The notes: generated by a model from the letters alone, not told the origin. 42,435 nucleotides of DNA from Candidatus Onthousia faecigallinarum (GCA_018716225.1 DVKE01000064.1:1-42435); one strand, 5' to 3'; shown: positions 31,256-40,221, counted from the first letter of the stretch. Numbers and translations are program-made.

Positions 31256-31277
31256 TTCATTTTATGTGGATGATTTT
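31244..31277 (-). promoter_or_regulatory. 12-bp hairpin between ksgA stop and yabG start
   Basis: Minus AAAATCATCCAC-ATAAAATGAA-GTGGGTGATTTT-ATG: the 3' arm directly abuts ATG at 31243. Confidence 0.55.
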
Positions 31278-31280
31278 TCT

Positions 31281-32078
31281 TTATTCATACAAACTATTCG
31301 CTAAATCAACAAAAACGTTATATTCTATATTTTCTGCTCTTGTGGATAAGTCATAATGATATTTTTTTAATACGGATTCTACTTTTTCTAAATTATAATT
31401 TTTTAAATTATTGCGAATTGTTTTTCTTTTAAATTGAAAACTATCATGAACAAGTTTTATAAAAAAAGCTTCATTTTTTAGGTTTTCACGATTTTCTTTT
31501 GGGGTAAAAGATACTACAACACTATCTACTTTTGGTATAGGATAAAATTGATTTCTAGAAACAAAAAACTCTTTTTTCGTATCAAAGTAGTAATTTAATA
31601 GTACGGTTAAGGCTCCATATTCTTTTTTTCCTTTCGAAGCACAGAAACGATCTCCTACCTCTTTTTGTACCATCATAACAATTTTCTGAAAATAAAGAGA
31701 AGAAGAGATTAATTTAAAAAGAATAGGAGTTGTAATATAGTAAGGAACATTGCTTACAAAATATAAATTTTTATAATGGTAGTTCTTTGAATCTGCTTTT
31801 AAATCTGCTTTTAAAAAGTCTTGATATAAAATACTTATATTGTTATAAGATTTCAAATTTTCTGTTAAGATCTTTTCTAAAGTTTTATCAATCTCATAGC
31901 ACAACACATTTTTTGCTCTCACGGCAAGATCTTTCGTAAGCGAACCTGCTCCAGGACCTACTTCTATAACAAAATCTTCTTTCGTTAAGCCTACAATATT
32001 AGCAATGCGAGCGATCGTATTTTGATCTTTTAAAAAATTTTGACCATATTTTTTCTTGAATACAAATTTATCTTCCAA
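31281..32078 (-). CDS. rsmA: 16S rRNA (adenine1518/1519-N6)-dimethyltransferase
   Basis: KKYGQNFLKDQNTIARI, EVGPGAGSLT, NVPYYITTPILFKL. Confidence 0.97.
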   Translation of the reverse strand: MEDKFVFKKKYGQNFLKDQNTIARIANIVGLTKEDFVIEVGPGAGSLTKDLAVRAKNVLCYEIDKTLEKILTENLKSYNNISILYQDFLKADLKADSKNYHYKNLYFVSNVPYYITTPILFKLISSSLYFQKIVMMVQKEVGDRFCASKGKKEYGALTVLLNYYFDTKKEFFVSRNQFYPIPKVDSVVVSFTPKENRENLKNEAFFIKLVHDSFQFKRKTIRNNLKNYNLEKVESVLKKYHYDLSTRAENIEYNVFVDLANSLYE

Positions 32079-32160
32079 CCTTTTTCACCACAAATTAATT
32101 ATATCGAAAAAAAAGAAAAAAGCAAATGAATTGTTATTCCCTTGCTATCTCATTCTTTTA

Positions 32161-32607
32161 CTAATTCTTTTTTCTAGAATCATCTTTTTCTTTATCTTGA
32201 AACATAAAGAAGAAATTTCCAATGCATAATCCATATAGTAAAACATTACAATAAGCTAAAAAAGTATTAAAATAATTAAAATCGATACCATAGCCATAAA
32301 CTTGATTTAGTACCATGTTTTTATCAGTAAAGGCCCGATATCCTGCATATAAAATGACTAAGAAGACTAAATTACAAGTAATGTTATAAAACAGATTGTT
32401 GGTTACTCCTTTTTGATGAAGAACAAGATTTAATACAAAAAAGAGTAAAAGAACAAAAAAAGGAATAAATACACTAATCGATGTCATAAAACTTTTTTCT
32501 AATCTAGTATTTATTTGAATTACAATAAAAATAGTTATTCCAAAAGCCGCAATAAATAGTAAATACTTTGTTATACTAAACAATACATTAAATATTTTTC
32601 TCATCAT
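32161..32607 (-). CDS. Four-TM membrane protein of SipW/TasA-like island
   Basis: 148 aa, four hydrophobic segments; 8 bp downstream of preceding ORF. Confidence 0.6.
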   Translation of the reverse strand: MMRKIFNVLFSITKYLLFIAAFGITIFIVIQINTRLEKSFMTSISVFIPFFVLLLFFVLNLVLHQKGVTNNLFYNITCNLVFLVILYAGYRAFTDKNMVLNQVYGYGIDFNYFNTFLAYCNVLLYGLCIGNFFFMFQDKEKDDSRKKN

Positions 32608-32614
32608 TTTGGCA

Positions 32615-33307
32615 TCAACCTCCTATTACGGTATTTTTATACCATTCTGAGACTTCTACTACTAAATCAAGGGAAGTATTATAATTTTCTAATATTGCAT
32701 AATAGCTATCTCTGGTTAAGCTAAAGATCGTGTTTTTATTATCATTATTGCTAAATTGATAATTGTCTGCATTTTCTATATTACTCATAATATAAGAAGG
32801 AGAATTCATCAATTTTTTGATATTTAAATTAATAAAAGGTCTGATATAACTAAGAGATGGAATATTCATTGATTGACTATCGCTACTACCTAATGCATTC
32901 ATCTGCATGATAACACAGTCATTTAAAATATTATTTTGATAAAATTCACCAAAGTCATAAACATCTTTTAAGGAATACTCTGTCTTATTTAAGTAATTTT
33001 GTGATTCTTCGGATTCAAAGCTTGCTACACAAGAATTTAATCTTAATTGAATATTATTCAAATCATAACTAATATAGTTTCCTTGGTAAGTGCTAGCATC
33101 ATAACTAGCAGCATTGGCTTTAATGGTATCAATTTTTGCTTGAACTTGTTCTCTTGTAGCTGTTAGATTGTCACTAACATCGATTATTTCGTCAATGTCT
33201 CTTGCATGATTATAGTTAATGAACAAAAGAGCAAAAGCTAAACCAAAGATTAAACCTGTAAAAGTATATCCTATTAAATTAGCATATTCTAATAATAATT
33301 TTTTCAT
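32615..33307 (-). CDS. Membrane protein with large extracytoplasmic domain, SipW/TasA-like island
   Basis: 230 aa, N-terminal TM (YTFTGLIFGLAFALLFINY), soluble remainder; 4-bp overlap with upstream gene. Confidence 0.6.
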   Translation of the reverse strand: MKKLLLEYANLIGYTFTGLIFGLAFALLFINYNHARDIDEIIDVSDNLTATREQVQAKIDTIKANAASYDASTYQGNYISYDLNNIQLRLNSCVASFESEESQNYLNKTEYSLKDVYDFGEFYQNNILNDCVIMQMNALGSSDSQSMNIPSLSYIRPFINLNIKKLMNSPSYIMSNIENADNYQFSNNDNKNTIFSLTRDSYYAILENYNTSLDLVVEVSEWYKNTVIGG

Positions 33308-33831
33308 TTTGATCCCTCCGTTTGGATTGTAATTTGATAGCTATAAGATTTATTGATCCAATCTGTATCCATAGTATCCTCATTTAACCATATTTTTAAG
33401 CTATATTTATTTTCTTTCTCGCCCTCAATACTTCTTTCATCTAAAACATTGTTCTTGATCTCATCTAAGGTTCCTTTTTTTATAACTTTTCCATTTAAAG
33501 ATAGTTCATAAGATAGTTGACTCCGTGATAAAGATTTATCTATGTTGGTCGTTACAGAATCCTCTAACAATACTTTATAAATAGTAGGATCTTTTGTTTG
33601 ATTATAGACAGTAAATTGATAAGGATCTACGGCATCTGTATTTTCTGTTGGTACCGCATCTTTCTCATGAATTGTTTTTTCATTATCTTCTAATTTTACC
33701 ATAAGATTCGATATTTTGGTGTTTTCCGTTCCTTTTTTTGTATAAAATATCTGATACCATCCAAAAGCGCTTAATACTATGAAAAGGAATAGGGTGATTC
33801 CTCCTAGAATGTAAAGTAGTTTTCTTTTCAT
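33304..33831 (-). CDS. Membrane-anchored TasA/camelysin-like protein (degenerate signal)
   Basis: 175 aa; TM followed by FYTKKGTENTKISNLMVKLED, alignable by eye to FSYSKTGEKVNTITTGSIVMSYNE of paralogues; C-term ..YSLKIWLNED...YSYQITIQ parallels YRLRMWIDQ..YKLRVNVYG. Confidence 0.55.
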   Translation of the reverse strand: MKRKLLYILGGITLFLFIVLSAFGWYQIFYTKKGTENTKISNLMVKLEDNEKTIHEKDAVPTENTDAVDPYQFTVYNQTKDPTIYKVLLEDSVTTNIDKSLSRSQLSYELSLNGKVIKKGTLDEIKNNVLDERSIEGEKENKYSLKIWLNEDTMDTDWINKSYSYQITIQTEGSK

Positions 33832-34517
33832 TTCTTATACCTCCTTTCGGATCCTTTTTTTGTTTCTATTTCTTTCAACTTTTTATTTTCTTTCTTTTCT
33901 TTCTTGGAAGATACTTTTCCTATTGTTTTAATAAGTTTTACAATATCATATGAAATAATAGCTAACGCGGGGATTACAATAATAAAAATCCAACCAGCTA
34001 AACTGCTTAAATAATATTGAATATATCCTACTTTTGGAATTCTTAATATGACTTTCCCATAAATATTATCGAACTTAATTCTAGTAGCATCCGTTGTATT
34101 GTTCGCATCTCCTTTTGTAGTAAACAAATACTGACCATCGGTTGTCTGTTCTATTTTATTAATACGGTGGGTTACTGTTACTCCTGAATAACGATAATCT
34201 GTGGAAGTGAAAGTAATAACATCTCCAACTTTTAAGTCTTCTGGTTTATTTACTCGAATGGTTACAACCATATCTAATACATTAATGGCAGGTACCATAC
34301 TAGGGCTAACAATAGTATAAGCAGAAAAAATCGGAGGTTTTGTTACGCCTTTTTTTATGTTTCTGTTTTGATCAAAAAAGTTGATCACAAAACAGATGAA
34401 AACGATCACCATAATAAAACACAAAGAATACATTATAACCGTAGAGATATAATGCAATATTTTTTTTATCGTGGTGCTTTTTTTATTCTTTTGTTCCATT
34501 TTCAAGTTCTCACCCAC
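33828..34517 (-). CDS. sipW: Signal peptidase I, ER-type (SipW-like)
   Basis: SPSMVPAINVLDMVV (Ser), VTVTHRI (His in place of the bacterial Lys), TKGDANNTTD; N- and C-terminal TMs. Probable start MEQKNKK at 34499. Confidence 0.9.
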   Translation of the reverse strand: MGENLKMEQKNKKSTTIKKILHYISTVIMYSLCFIMVIVFICFVINFFDQNRNIKKGVTKPPIFSAYTIVSPSMVPAINVLDMVVTIRVNKPEDLKVGDVITFTSTDYRYSGVTVTHRINKIEQTTDGQYLFTTKGDANNTTDATRIKFDNIYGKVILRIPKVGYIQYYLSSLAGWIFIIVIPALAIISYDIVKLIKTIGKVSSKKEKKENKKLKEIETKKGSERRYKK

Positions 34518-34571
34518 CCTATTATTCTTTTATATTTACTATATCATATTTTAAAATGTAAAAAAAGAATT

Positions 34572-35210
34572 CTATGTATCAATTTTTGCATTTACAGCCA
34601 CTTGTACGGAAAAGGTTCTAGAAGTCCCTGTAATTTCAGCATCATCGGCCATCCACATTCTAAGCCGATATTTAACAGAAGTTGTTTCATCCACAGAATT
34701 TTTAGTTAGAAGCATACTTCCTACGGAACTTCCAATTTCTGTTTGTTCAGTTAAGGGGGTAAAAACAGTAGGTTCCATCACTTCTTCGTAAATACCATTT
34801 TTTTGTTGTTCAAGATAAAGCTTTACCTCATTATTCTCTAAGGTTGAGTTTGTGGTCTTTTCAGCTGATATTTCATAGGTTGTAGTGGCTTTTCCTTTTA
34901 TCGTTGCTTGAATTGTAAAATCAAAATATTCTCCAGACCCATTTAATACTTTGCCCATCTCATCACTTAATGGCTTGGCATCAGTAATGGTAATACCATT
35001 GGTATCCTCTGTAAACATTAAGGATATATTTCCAGTATCTATCGTGTTAATATTATTTTCTTCATTTGTGAAGCTGTAGATTGCTGTAGAAAATCCCACA
35101 ATCATTAACAGAACAATTAATAAGCAAATAATACTAAAGAAAAAAGATTTATTTGATTGCCTTTTAATTTGTACTGCTTCCTCTTTTTTTTCTTCTTGTT
35201 CCATGTTCAC
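34572..35210 (-). CDS. TasA/camelysin-like secreted protein with SipW-type signal sequence (paralogue D)
   Basis: TM then STAIYSFTNEENNINTIDTGNISLMFTEDTNGITITDAKPLSDEMGKVL...YFDFTIQATIKGKATTTYEIS...YRLRMWMADDAE...FSVQVAVNAK. Confidence 0.8.
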   Translation of the reverse strand: MNMEQEEKKEEAVQIKRQSNKSFFFSIICLLIVLLMIVGFSTAIYSFTNEENNINTIDTGNISLMFTEDTNGITITDAKPLSDEMGKVLNGSGEYFDFTIQATIKGKATTTYEISAEKTTNSTLENNEVKLYLEQQKNGIYEEVMEPTVFTPLTEQTEIGSSVGSMLLTKNSVDETTSVKYRLRMWMADDAEITGTSRTFSVQVAVNAKIDT

Positions 35211-35287
35211 ACCCTCTTATTATGTGTTAATTGTATCATATATTTTTTTTAAGGTAAAGAGAGCTTTTCAAGAAAATAAATTTTGGC

Positions 35288-35330
35288 AGAAAAAAAGCCA
35301 TTAAATTTATTTTAAAATTTAATAGCTTTT
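35288..35330 (-). terminator. Strong intrinsic terminator of paralogue C
   Basis: Minus AAAAGCTATTAAATTT...AAATTTAATGGCTTTTTTT; ~16-bp stem (one wobble). Confidence 0.8.
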
Positions 35331-35332
35331 AA

Positions 35333-35959
35333 CTAAGCTGCGGCTGCACCATATACGTTAACTCTCAACTTATAAGTGCCTGAAGTTCCAAGACTACTGT
35401 AGTTTTGATCAATCCACATTCTTAAACGATATGCTCTTGTATTACTTGCTGCAAATGTATCTTCATATAGCTTGTATTGATCGGCAGGAGCTCCAGTTTT
35501 AGTAGTATCTGTGCCATCCGTTTGTTCCAAATCAGAAACTAGAGTTGGTGCTAAGATTTGGCTATCAGCCTCTGCATCCATGCTTGTTAGATATACTTTA
35601 ACTCCAGTATCAGGAATATCACTGTCTGCTTCTTTTGTAGCTGTGATTACATAATTAATTGTAGTTGAACCAGTAATCGTTGCACTTACATTGAAATCAA
35701 AGTATTCTTCGTGACCAGCAGTATTTCCTGATAAAGCCATGCCTTGAGCATCAGATATTGGTAAAGCATCTACCAAATTAATTCCATTGGTCGTTTCATT
35801 ATAACTCATAACGATACTACCTGTGGTAATGGTATTTACTTTCTCTCCAGTTTTACTATAGCTAAAAGCTGCGAATGATACTCCTACAACGGCTACCACT
35901 AAGATTGCTACTCCTAAGACCGATAATAGGATCTGTTTAGAATTGTTGTTTTCTTTCAC
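35333..35959 (-). CDS. TasA/camelysin-like secreted protein with SipW-type signal sequence (paralogue C)
   Basis: 208 aa; VVGVSFAAFSYSKTGEKVNTITTGSIVMSYNETTNGINLVDALPISDAQG...YRLRMWIDQNYSSLGTSGTYKLRVNVYGAAAA. Confidence 0.85.
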   Translation of the reverse strand: MKENNNSKQILLSVLGVAILVVAVVGVSFAAFSYSKTGEKVNTITTGSIVMSYNETTNGINLVDALPISDAQGMALSGNTAGHEEYFDFNVSATITGSTTINYVITATKEADSDIPDTGVKVYLTSMDAEADSQILAPTLVSDLEQTDGTDTTKTGAPADQYKLYEDTFAASNTRAYRLRMWIDQNYSSLGTSGTYKLRVNVYGAAAA

Positions 35960-36046
35960 GTCAGCTAACCTCCTTTACAATAATAAATATATCAAGTTTT
36001 TTTCTTTTCCGCAATAAATTGTTTCTTCGTTGTGTCAAATAATATT

Positions 36047-36673
36047 CTAAGCAGCTGCTGCGGCACCATATACATTAACTCTTAATTTGTATGTATAGGC
36101 TGTGTCAACACCAGTATAATCATCTGCTACCCACATTCTCAATCGATAATTTCTTGAATTTGTACTAGTAAATGTGTTTTCATGCAATTTGTATTGAGCT
36201 GCTGGTGCTCCAGTATTTTGAGTGTCTGTTGCATTTGTTTGTGGAAGCGCCGAAACTTTTGTTGGAGCTAACAACTGACTATCTGATGAATCCATATCAG
36301 TTAAATACACTTTTACTGCCGTGTCAGGTAAAGTACTCTCGGATTCTTTTGTTGCAGTAATTACATAATTAATTGTAGTAGTACCTGTTATGTTTGCTGA
36401 AACAGTAAAGTCAAAGTATTCTTCTTGACCATCAGTATTTCCTGATAGGGCTTTTCCTTGTTCATCACTCATAGGAAGTGCATTTGTTAAATTAATTCCA
36501 TTTGTAGTTTCCGCATAGTTCATAGTAATTGAACCAGTTGTAATCGTATTTACTTTCTCTCCAGTTTTACTATAGCTGAAAGCCGCAAATGATACTCCTA
36601 CGACTGCCACCACTAGAATCGCTACTCCTAATACTGAGAGTAAAACTTGCTTTGATGAATTTTTCTCTTTCAT
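36047..36673 (-). CDS. TasA/camelysin-like secreted protein with SipW-type signal sequence (paralogue B)
   Basis: 208 aa; near-identical N-terminus to paralogue C, C-term YRLRMWVADDYTGVDTAYTYKLRVNVYGAAAAA. Confidence 0.85.
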   Translation of the reverse strand: MKEKNSSKQVLLSVLGVAILVVAVVGVSFAAFSYSKTGEKVNTITTGSITMNYAETTNGINLTNALPMSDEQGKALSGNTDGQEEYFDFTVSANITGTTTINYVITATKESESTLPDTAVKVYLTDMDSSDSQLLAPTKVSALPQTNATDTQNTGAPAAQYKLHENTFTSTNSRNYRLRMWVADDYTGVDTAYTYKLRVNVYGAAAAA

Positions 36674-36749
36674 TTTCTATCCTCCTTGTATACTAATATA
36701 GCAACTTTTTCGGATTTTGAAAAGAGACTTTGCGATTTTTTTTGAAATG

Positions 36750-36798
36750 ACAAAAAAATAGAGTCAATTGACTCTATTACTTGACTCTATTACTTATT
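36750..36798 (-). terminator. Intrinsic terminator of paralogue A containing a perfect 22-bp palindrome and a tandem partial copy
   Basis: 36757-36778 AATAGAGTCAATTGACTCTATT is its own reverse complement; T7 follows on the minus strand; TGACTCTATTACT repeated directly. Confidence 0.8.
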
Positions 36799-36808
36799 TC
36801 CTTTACAC

Positions 36809-37429
36809 TTATTTTGCTTTTCCGTATACATTTACTCTTATTTTATAAATTTCACTAGGAGCTGTTCCTACATAATTTTGATCAATCCACATTCTAAGCC
36901 GATAAGAGCGATTGCCTGTTTTTTGAAAAGAATCCGTTTTTAAAAGATATTGATTTGGAGGAGTTCCCGTTTCTTCGGTATCTCTTGCATCGGTTTTCTT
37001 CAAAGAAGAAACAAGAGTTGGACTTAATACTTGATTTTCCATATTTCCTTCTAAGGAAGTTAAATAGACTTTAATTCCAGAATCTGGTATAGTACTTCCC
37101 ATTTCTTTTGTTGCTGTTATTGTGTAATTTATTGTTAAATCTCCTGAAATACTAACACTGACATTAAAATCAAAATATTGTTCTTTGTTAGCTTCTGTCC
37201 CAGAAAGAGACATCCCTTTCGCATCACTCATAGGATAAGCATCCACTAGATTGATTCCATTCGTTATCTCATTATAACTCATAACAATCGTACTAGTTGT
37301 AATCGTATTAACTTTTTCTCCGGTTTTACTATACTGAAAAGCTGCATAACTGACTCCTACGACTGCTAATAACAAAATAATGATTCCAACAAAAGCTAAT
37401 ACTTTTTGATTTGATTCTTTTTTATTCAC
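36809..37429 (-). CDS. TasA/camelysin-like secreted protein with SipW-type signal sequence (paralogue A)
   Basis: 206 aa; VVGVSYAAFQYSKTGEKVNTITTSTIVMSYNEITNGINLVDAYPMSDAKG...YRLRMWIDQNYVGTAPSEIYKIRVNVYGKAK. Confidence 0.85.
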   Translation of the reverse strand: MNKKESNQKVLAFVGIIILLLAVVGVSYAAFQYSKTGEKVNTITTSTIVMSYNEITNGINLVDAYPMSDAKGMSLSGTEANKEQYFDFNVSVSISGDLTINYTITATKEMGSTIPDSGIKVYLTSLEGNMENQVLSPTLVSSLKKTDARDTEETGTPPNQYLLKTDSFQKTGNRSYRLRMWIDQNYVGTAPSEIYKIRVNVYGKAK

Positions 37430-37517
37430 ATTCTTTCCTCCTTTTTATTCACTTATTATTAACGTATCATAAACATAGCAAAAAAACAAGAATCTCCCCC
37501 CTCTTTTTCTCCTTAGT

Positions 37518-38279
37518 TTACTCCTTTATTTTAAATATCTTTTTTGCATTTTTAGTAGTTTCTTCTTCCACTTTTTGTAAGGTTACACCTTTTATTTTAG
37601 CTATTTCTTCTGCAATAACGGGAATATTCTTCGATGAGTTTTTCTTTCCGCGATAAGGCTCTGGAGATAAATAAGGGCTATCTGTTTCTAAAACAATATT
37701 ATCAAAAGAAATCTGTTCTACCACTTTCTTTAAATTGCTATTTTTGAATGTTACAACACCACCAATTCCTAAATAATAACCTAGTTTTATATATTGTTTC
37801 GCTACTTCTAAACTTCCACTAAAGCAGTGGATGATCCCTTTTACTTTGCCTCTATATTTTTCTAATATCAAAAGAGTATCTTCTGTAGCATCTCTAGAGT
37901 GAATAACAACAGGAAGATGATTTTTTTCTGCTAGTTGCAATTGCTCTTCAAAAAGTGTAATCTGTTTGTCTTTTTGATCTTTACCATAATGATAATCAAG
38001 ACCAATTTCTCCTATTCCTACTACTTTGGATTCTTTTAATTGTTCTTCTAAAGAAAGAATATCTTCTTTTTTTATTTTTTCTGCTTCTTCCGGATGATAA
38101 CCTAAAGTAATATAAACTTCTTTGTATTTTGTACTTAACTCTTTTGCTTCCTTCATATTTTCTTTGTTGCAAAAAGAAACAATAATAGGAGATACCCCCG
38201 CTAAAACGCTTTCTTTTATTACTTGATCAATATCTGTATAATCACCTTTACTTAAGTGACAATGTGTATCTATATACAT
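37518..38279 (-). CDS. tatD: TatD family DNase
   Basis: YIDTHCHL, GEIGLDYHY, VIHSRDA, HCFSGS, LETDSPYLSPEPYRGKKN. Confidence 0.97.
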   Translation of the reverse strand: MYIDTHCHLSKGDYTDIDQVIKESVLAGVSPIIVSFCNKENMKEAKELSTKYKEVYITLGYHPEEAEKIKKEDILSLEEQLKESKVVGIGEIGLDYHYGKDQKDKQITLFEEQLQLAEKNHLPVVIHSRDATEDTLLILEKYRGKVKGIIHCFSGSLEVAKQYIKLGYYLGIGGVVTFKNSNLKKVVEQISFDNIVLETDSPYLSPEPYRGKKNSSKNIPVIAEEIAKIKGVTLQKVEEETTKNAKKIFKIKE

Positions 38280-38322
38280 TTTTCCTCCTTTTTTATATTT
38301 ATTCTAATTTAATTATAACAAA

Positions 38323-38349
38323 AAATGTAGACATTTTTAGCCTACATTT
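38323..38349 (-). terminator. Intrinsic terminator of small membrane protein gene
   Basis: Minus AAATGTAG-GCTAAAAATGT-CTACATTTTTTG, 8-bp stem plus T-run. Confidence 0.6.
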
Positions 38350-38540
38350 CACTTCTTTAAAAATACAGCTTTTTCTTTCTTCTTATCCAAAAGAAATAAT
38401 CTTACTATACAAACGGTTAAACAAATAAAGTAAAATTTATCAAGCAAATTCTCCCCGATTATGGCACATAATGCAATTGCCATATAAAATGCTGAAAACA
38501 TTATTTTGGAGATACTACATTTCTTGAATTTTTGAAGCAT
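38349..38540 (-). CDS. Small membrane protein (hypothetical)
   Basis: Start at MLQKFKKCSISK preceded by AGGAAAGG; two hydrophobic segments; own terminator. Confidence 0.5.
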   Translation of the reverse strand: MLQKFKKCSISKIMFSAFYMAIALCAIIGENLLDKFYFICLTVCIVRLFLLDKKKEKAVFLKK

Positions 38541-38666
38541 TCTCTTTTCCTTTCTTCCTGCCACTCAATTTTCTCTCCTGCCCTTCGAGCATAACAAGAT
38601 TTAGGAGAAAAGTCACTGGATTTCTTATTCTTTTGGTTTTATTTACATTTTATTTTACAGGCAATT

Positions 38667-40199
38667 TTAAGCTAAAAACGTTTCTTTATCAATACGAGCG
38701 AATAAAACTTCTGGATCGTTTAATTCATACTTATTATTTAAATTTAGTTGTTCTGTTTTATCTTCCGTATTTAATTGTCTTAATATTTCTTGACTGGTAG
38801 ACGGTAGAAAAGGTTCTAACTTAATAGCGCAAACTCGAATGGATTCCAGAAGATGATATAAAACTGTTTCAAGTCTTTCTTTTTTGTTCTCTTCTTTGGC
38901 TAAAATCCAAGGGGTTGTTTCATCAATATATTTATTGCTTGCTCTTAAAACCTCAAAAATGACACTAATACTTTCTGCTACTTCTAATGTTTTCATTTTT
39001 TCGTCTATTTTATCTCTTAAATTATTGATTTGAGTAATTAACTCATCATCTAAATCTTCTTTTCGACCTTTGTATTCTACTTTTTTATTAAAATATTTTT
39101 TGGCCATAGAAATCGTACGTTGCACAAGATTTCCTAGTACATTAGCTAAATCTCCGTTGATACGCTCTATTAGTAATTCATAAGTAATATTTCCATCACT
39201 AGAAAAAGGTATTTCATGAAGAAGATAATAACGAACAGCATCTACCCCAAAGTATTCTACTAAATCATCTGCATATATTACATTTCCTTTTGATTTACTC
39301 ATTTTATCATTGCTCATTAAAAGCCAAGGATGTCCAAAGATTTGTTCTGGTAGAGGTAGATCTAGCGCCATTAGAAGAATTGGCCAATAGATGGTATGAA
39401 AACGTAAAATATCTTTTCCAATTAGATGAAGATTGGCTGGCCAAAGTTTTTTAAACTGTTCTGTACTACCCTCCGGATCATAACCAATAAATGTAATATA
39501 ATTTGTTAAAGCATCAATCCAAACATAGATGATATGTTTGGGATCAAAATCAACAGGAACCCCCCATTTGAAAGATGTTCTTGAAACGCAGAGATCTTGT
39601 AATCCGGGTTTTAAAAAATTATTTACCATTTCATTTTTTCTTGAGATTGGTTCGATAAAATGAGGATGTGATTCAATGTACTCTTCCAATCTTTTTTGAT
39701 ATTTACTCATTCGAAAGAAATAAGCTTCTTCTTTCGCTTTTTTCACTTCTCTTCCACAGTCTGGACACTTACCTTCTTTTAATTGACTTTCGGTAAAAAA
39801 AGATTCACAAGGAGTACAATACCATCCTTCATACACTCCCTTATAAATGTCCCCTTGATTATATAATTTTCGAAATATTTTTTGCACTTTTTTCTCGTGT
39901 TCTTTATCAGTAGTACGTACAAATTTATCATAACTAGTATTCATTAAATCCCAAATTCTCTTGATTTCAGCTGCTATTTTATCCACATATTCTTGTGGAC
40001 TAACACCTGCTTCCTTTGCTTTTTCTTCTATCTTTTGCCCATGTTCATCAGTTCCAGTTTGAAAAAATACATCATAGCCCATTTGTCTTTTATAACGAGC
40101 GATCGCATCTGCTAAAACAATTTCATACGTATTTCCTATATGTGGTTTCGCAGAAGTATAAGCAATTGCCGTAGTTATATAATATTTTTCTTTTTCCAT
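38667..40199 (-). CDS. metG: Methionyl-tRNA synthetase
   Basis: YTSAKPHIGNTYEIVLADAIARY, CxxC zinc pairs (CTPCES, CPDCGRE), KMSKSKGN. Confidence 0.97.
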   Translation of the reverse strand: MEKEKYYITTAIAYTSAKPHIGNTYEIVLADAIARYKRQMGYDVFFQTGTDEHGQKIEEKAKEAGVSPQEYVDKIAAEIKRIWDLMNTSYDKFVRTTDKEHEKKVQKIFRKLYNQGDIYKGVYEGWYCTPCESFFTESQLKEGKCPDCGREVKKAKEEAYFFRMSKYQKRLEEYIESHPHFIEPISRKNEMVNNFLKPGLQDLCVSRTSFKWGVPVDFDPKHIIYVWIDALTNYITFIGYDPEGSTEQFKKLWPANLHLIGKDILRFHTIYWPILLMALDLPLPEQIFGHPWLLMSNDKMSKSKGNVIYADDLVEYFGVDAVRYYLLHEIPFSSDGNITYELLIERINGDLANVLGNLVQRTISMAKKYFNKKVEYKGRKEDLDDELITQINNLRDKIDEKMKTLEVAESISVIFEVLRASNKYIDETTPWILAKEENKKERLETVLYHLLESIRVCAIKLEPFLPSTSQEILRQLNTEDKTEQLNLNNKYELNDPEVLFARIDKETFLA

Positions 40200-40221
40200 T
40201 TTTTAAACCTCCTAAAAATAA

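Noticed and set aside
34368-34709. Plus-strand 113-aa ORF across the sipW/paralogue D junction
   Set aside because: Antisense to two well-supported genes, no recognisable motif.
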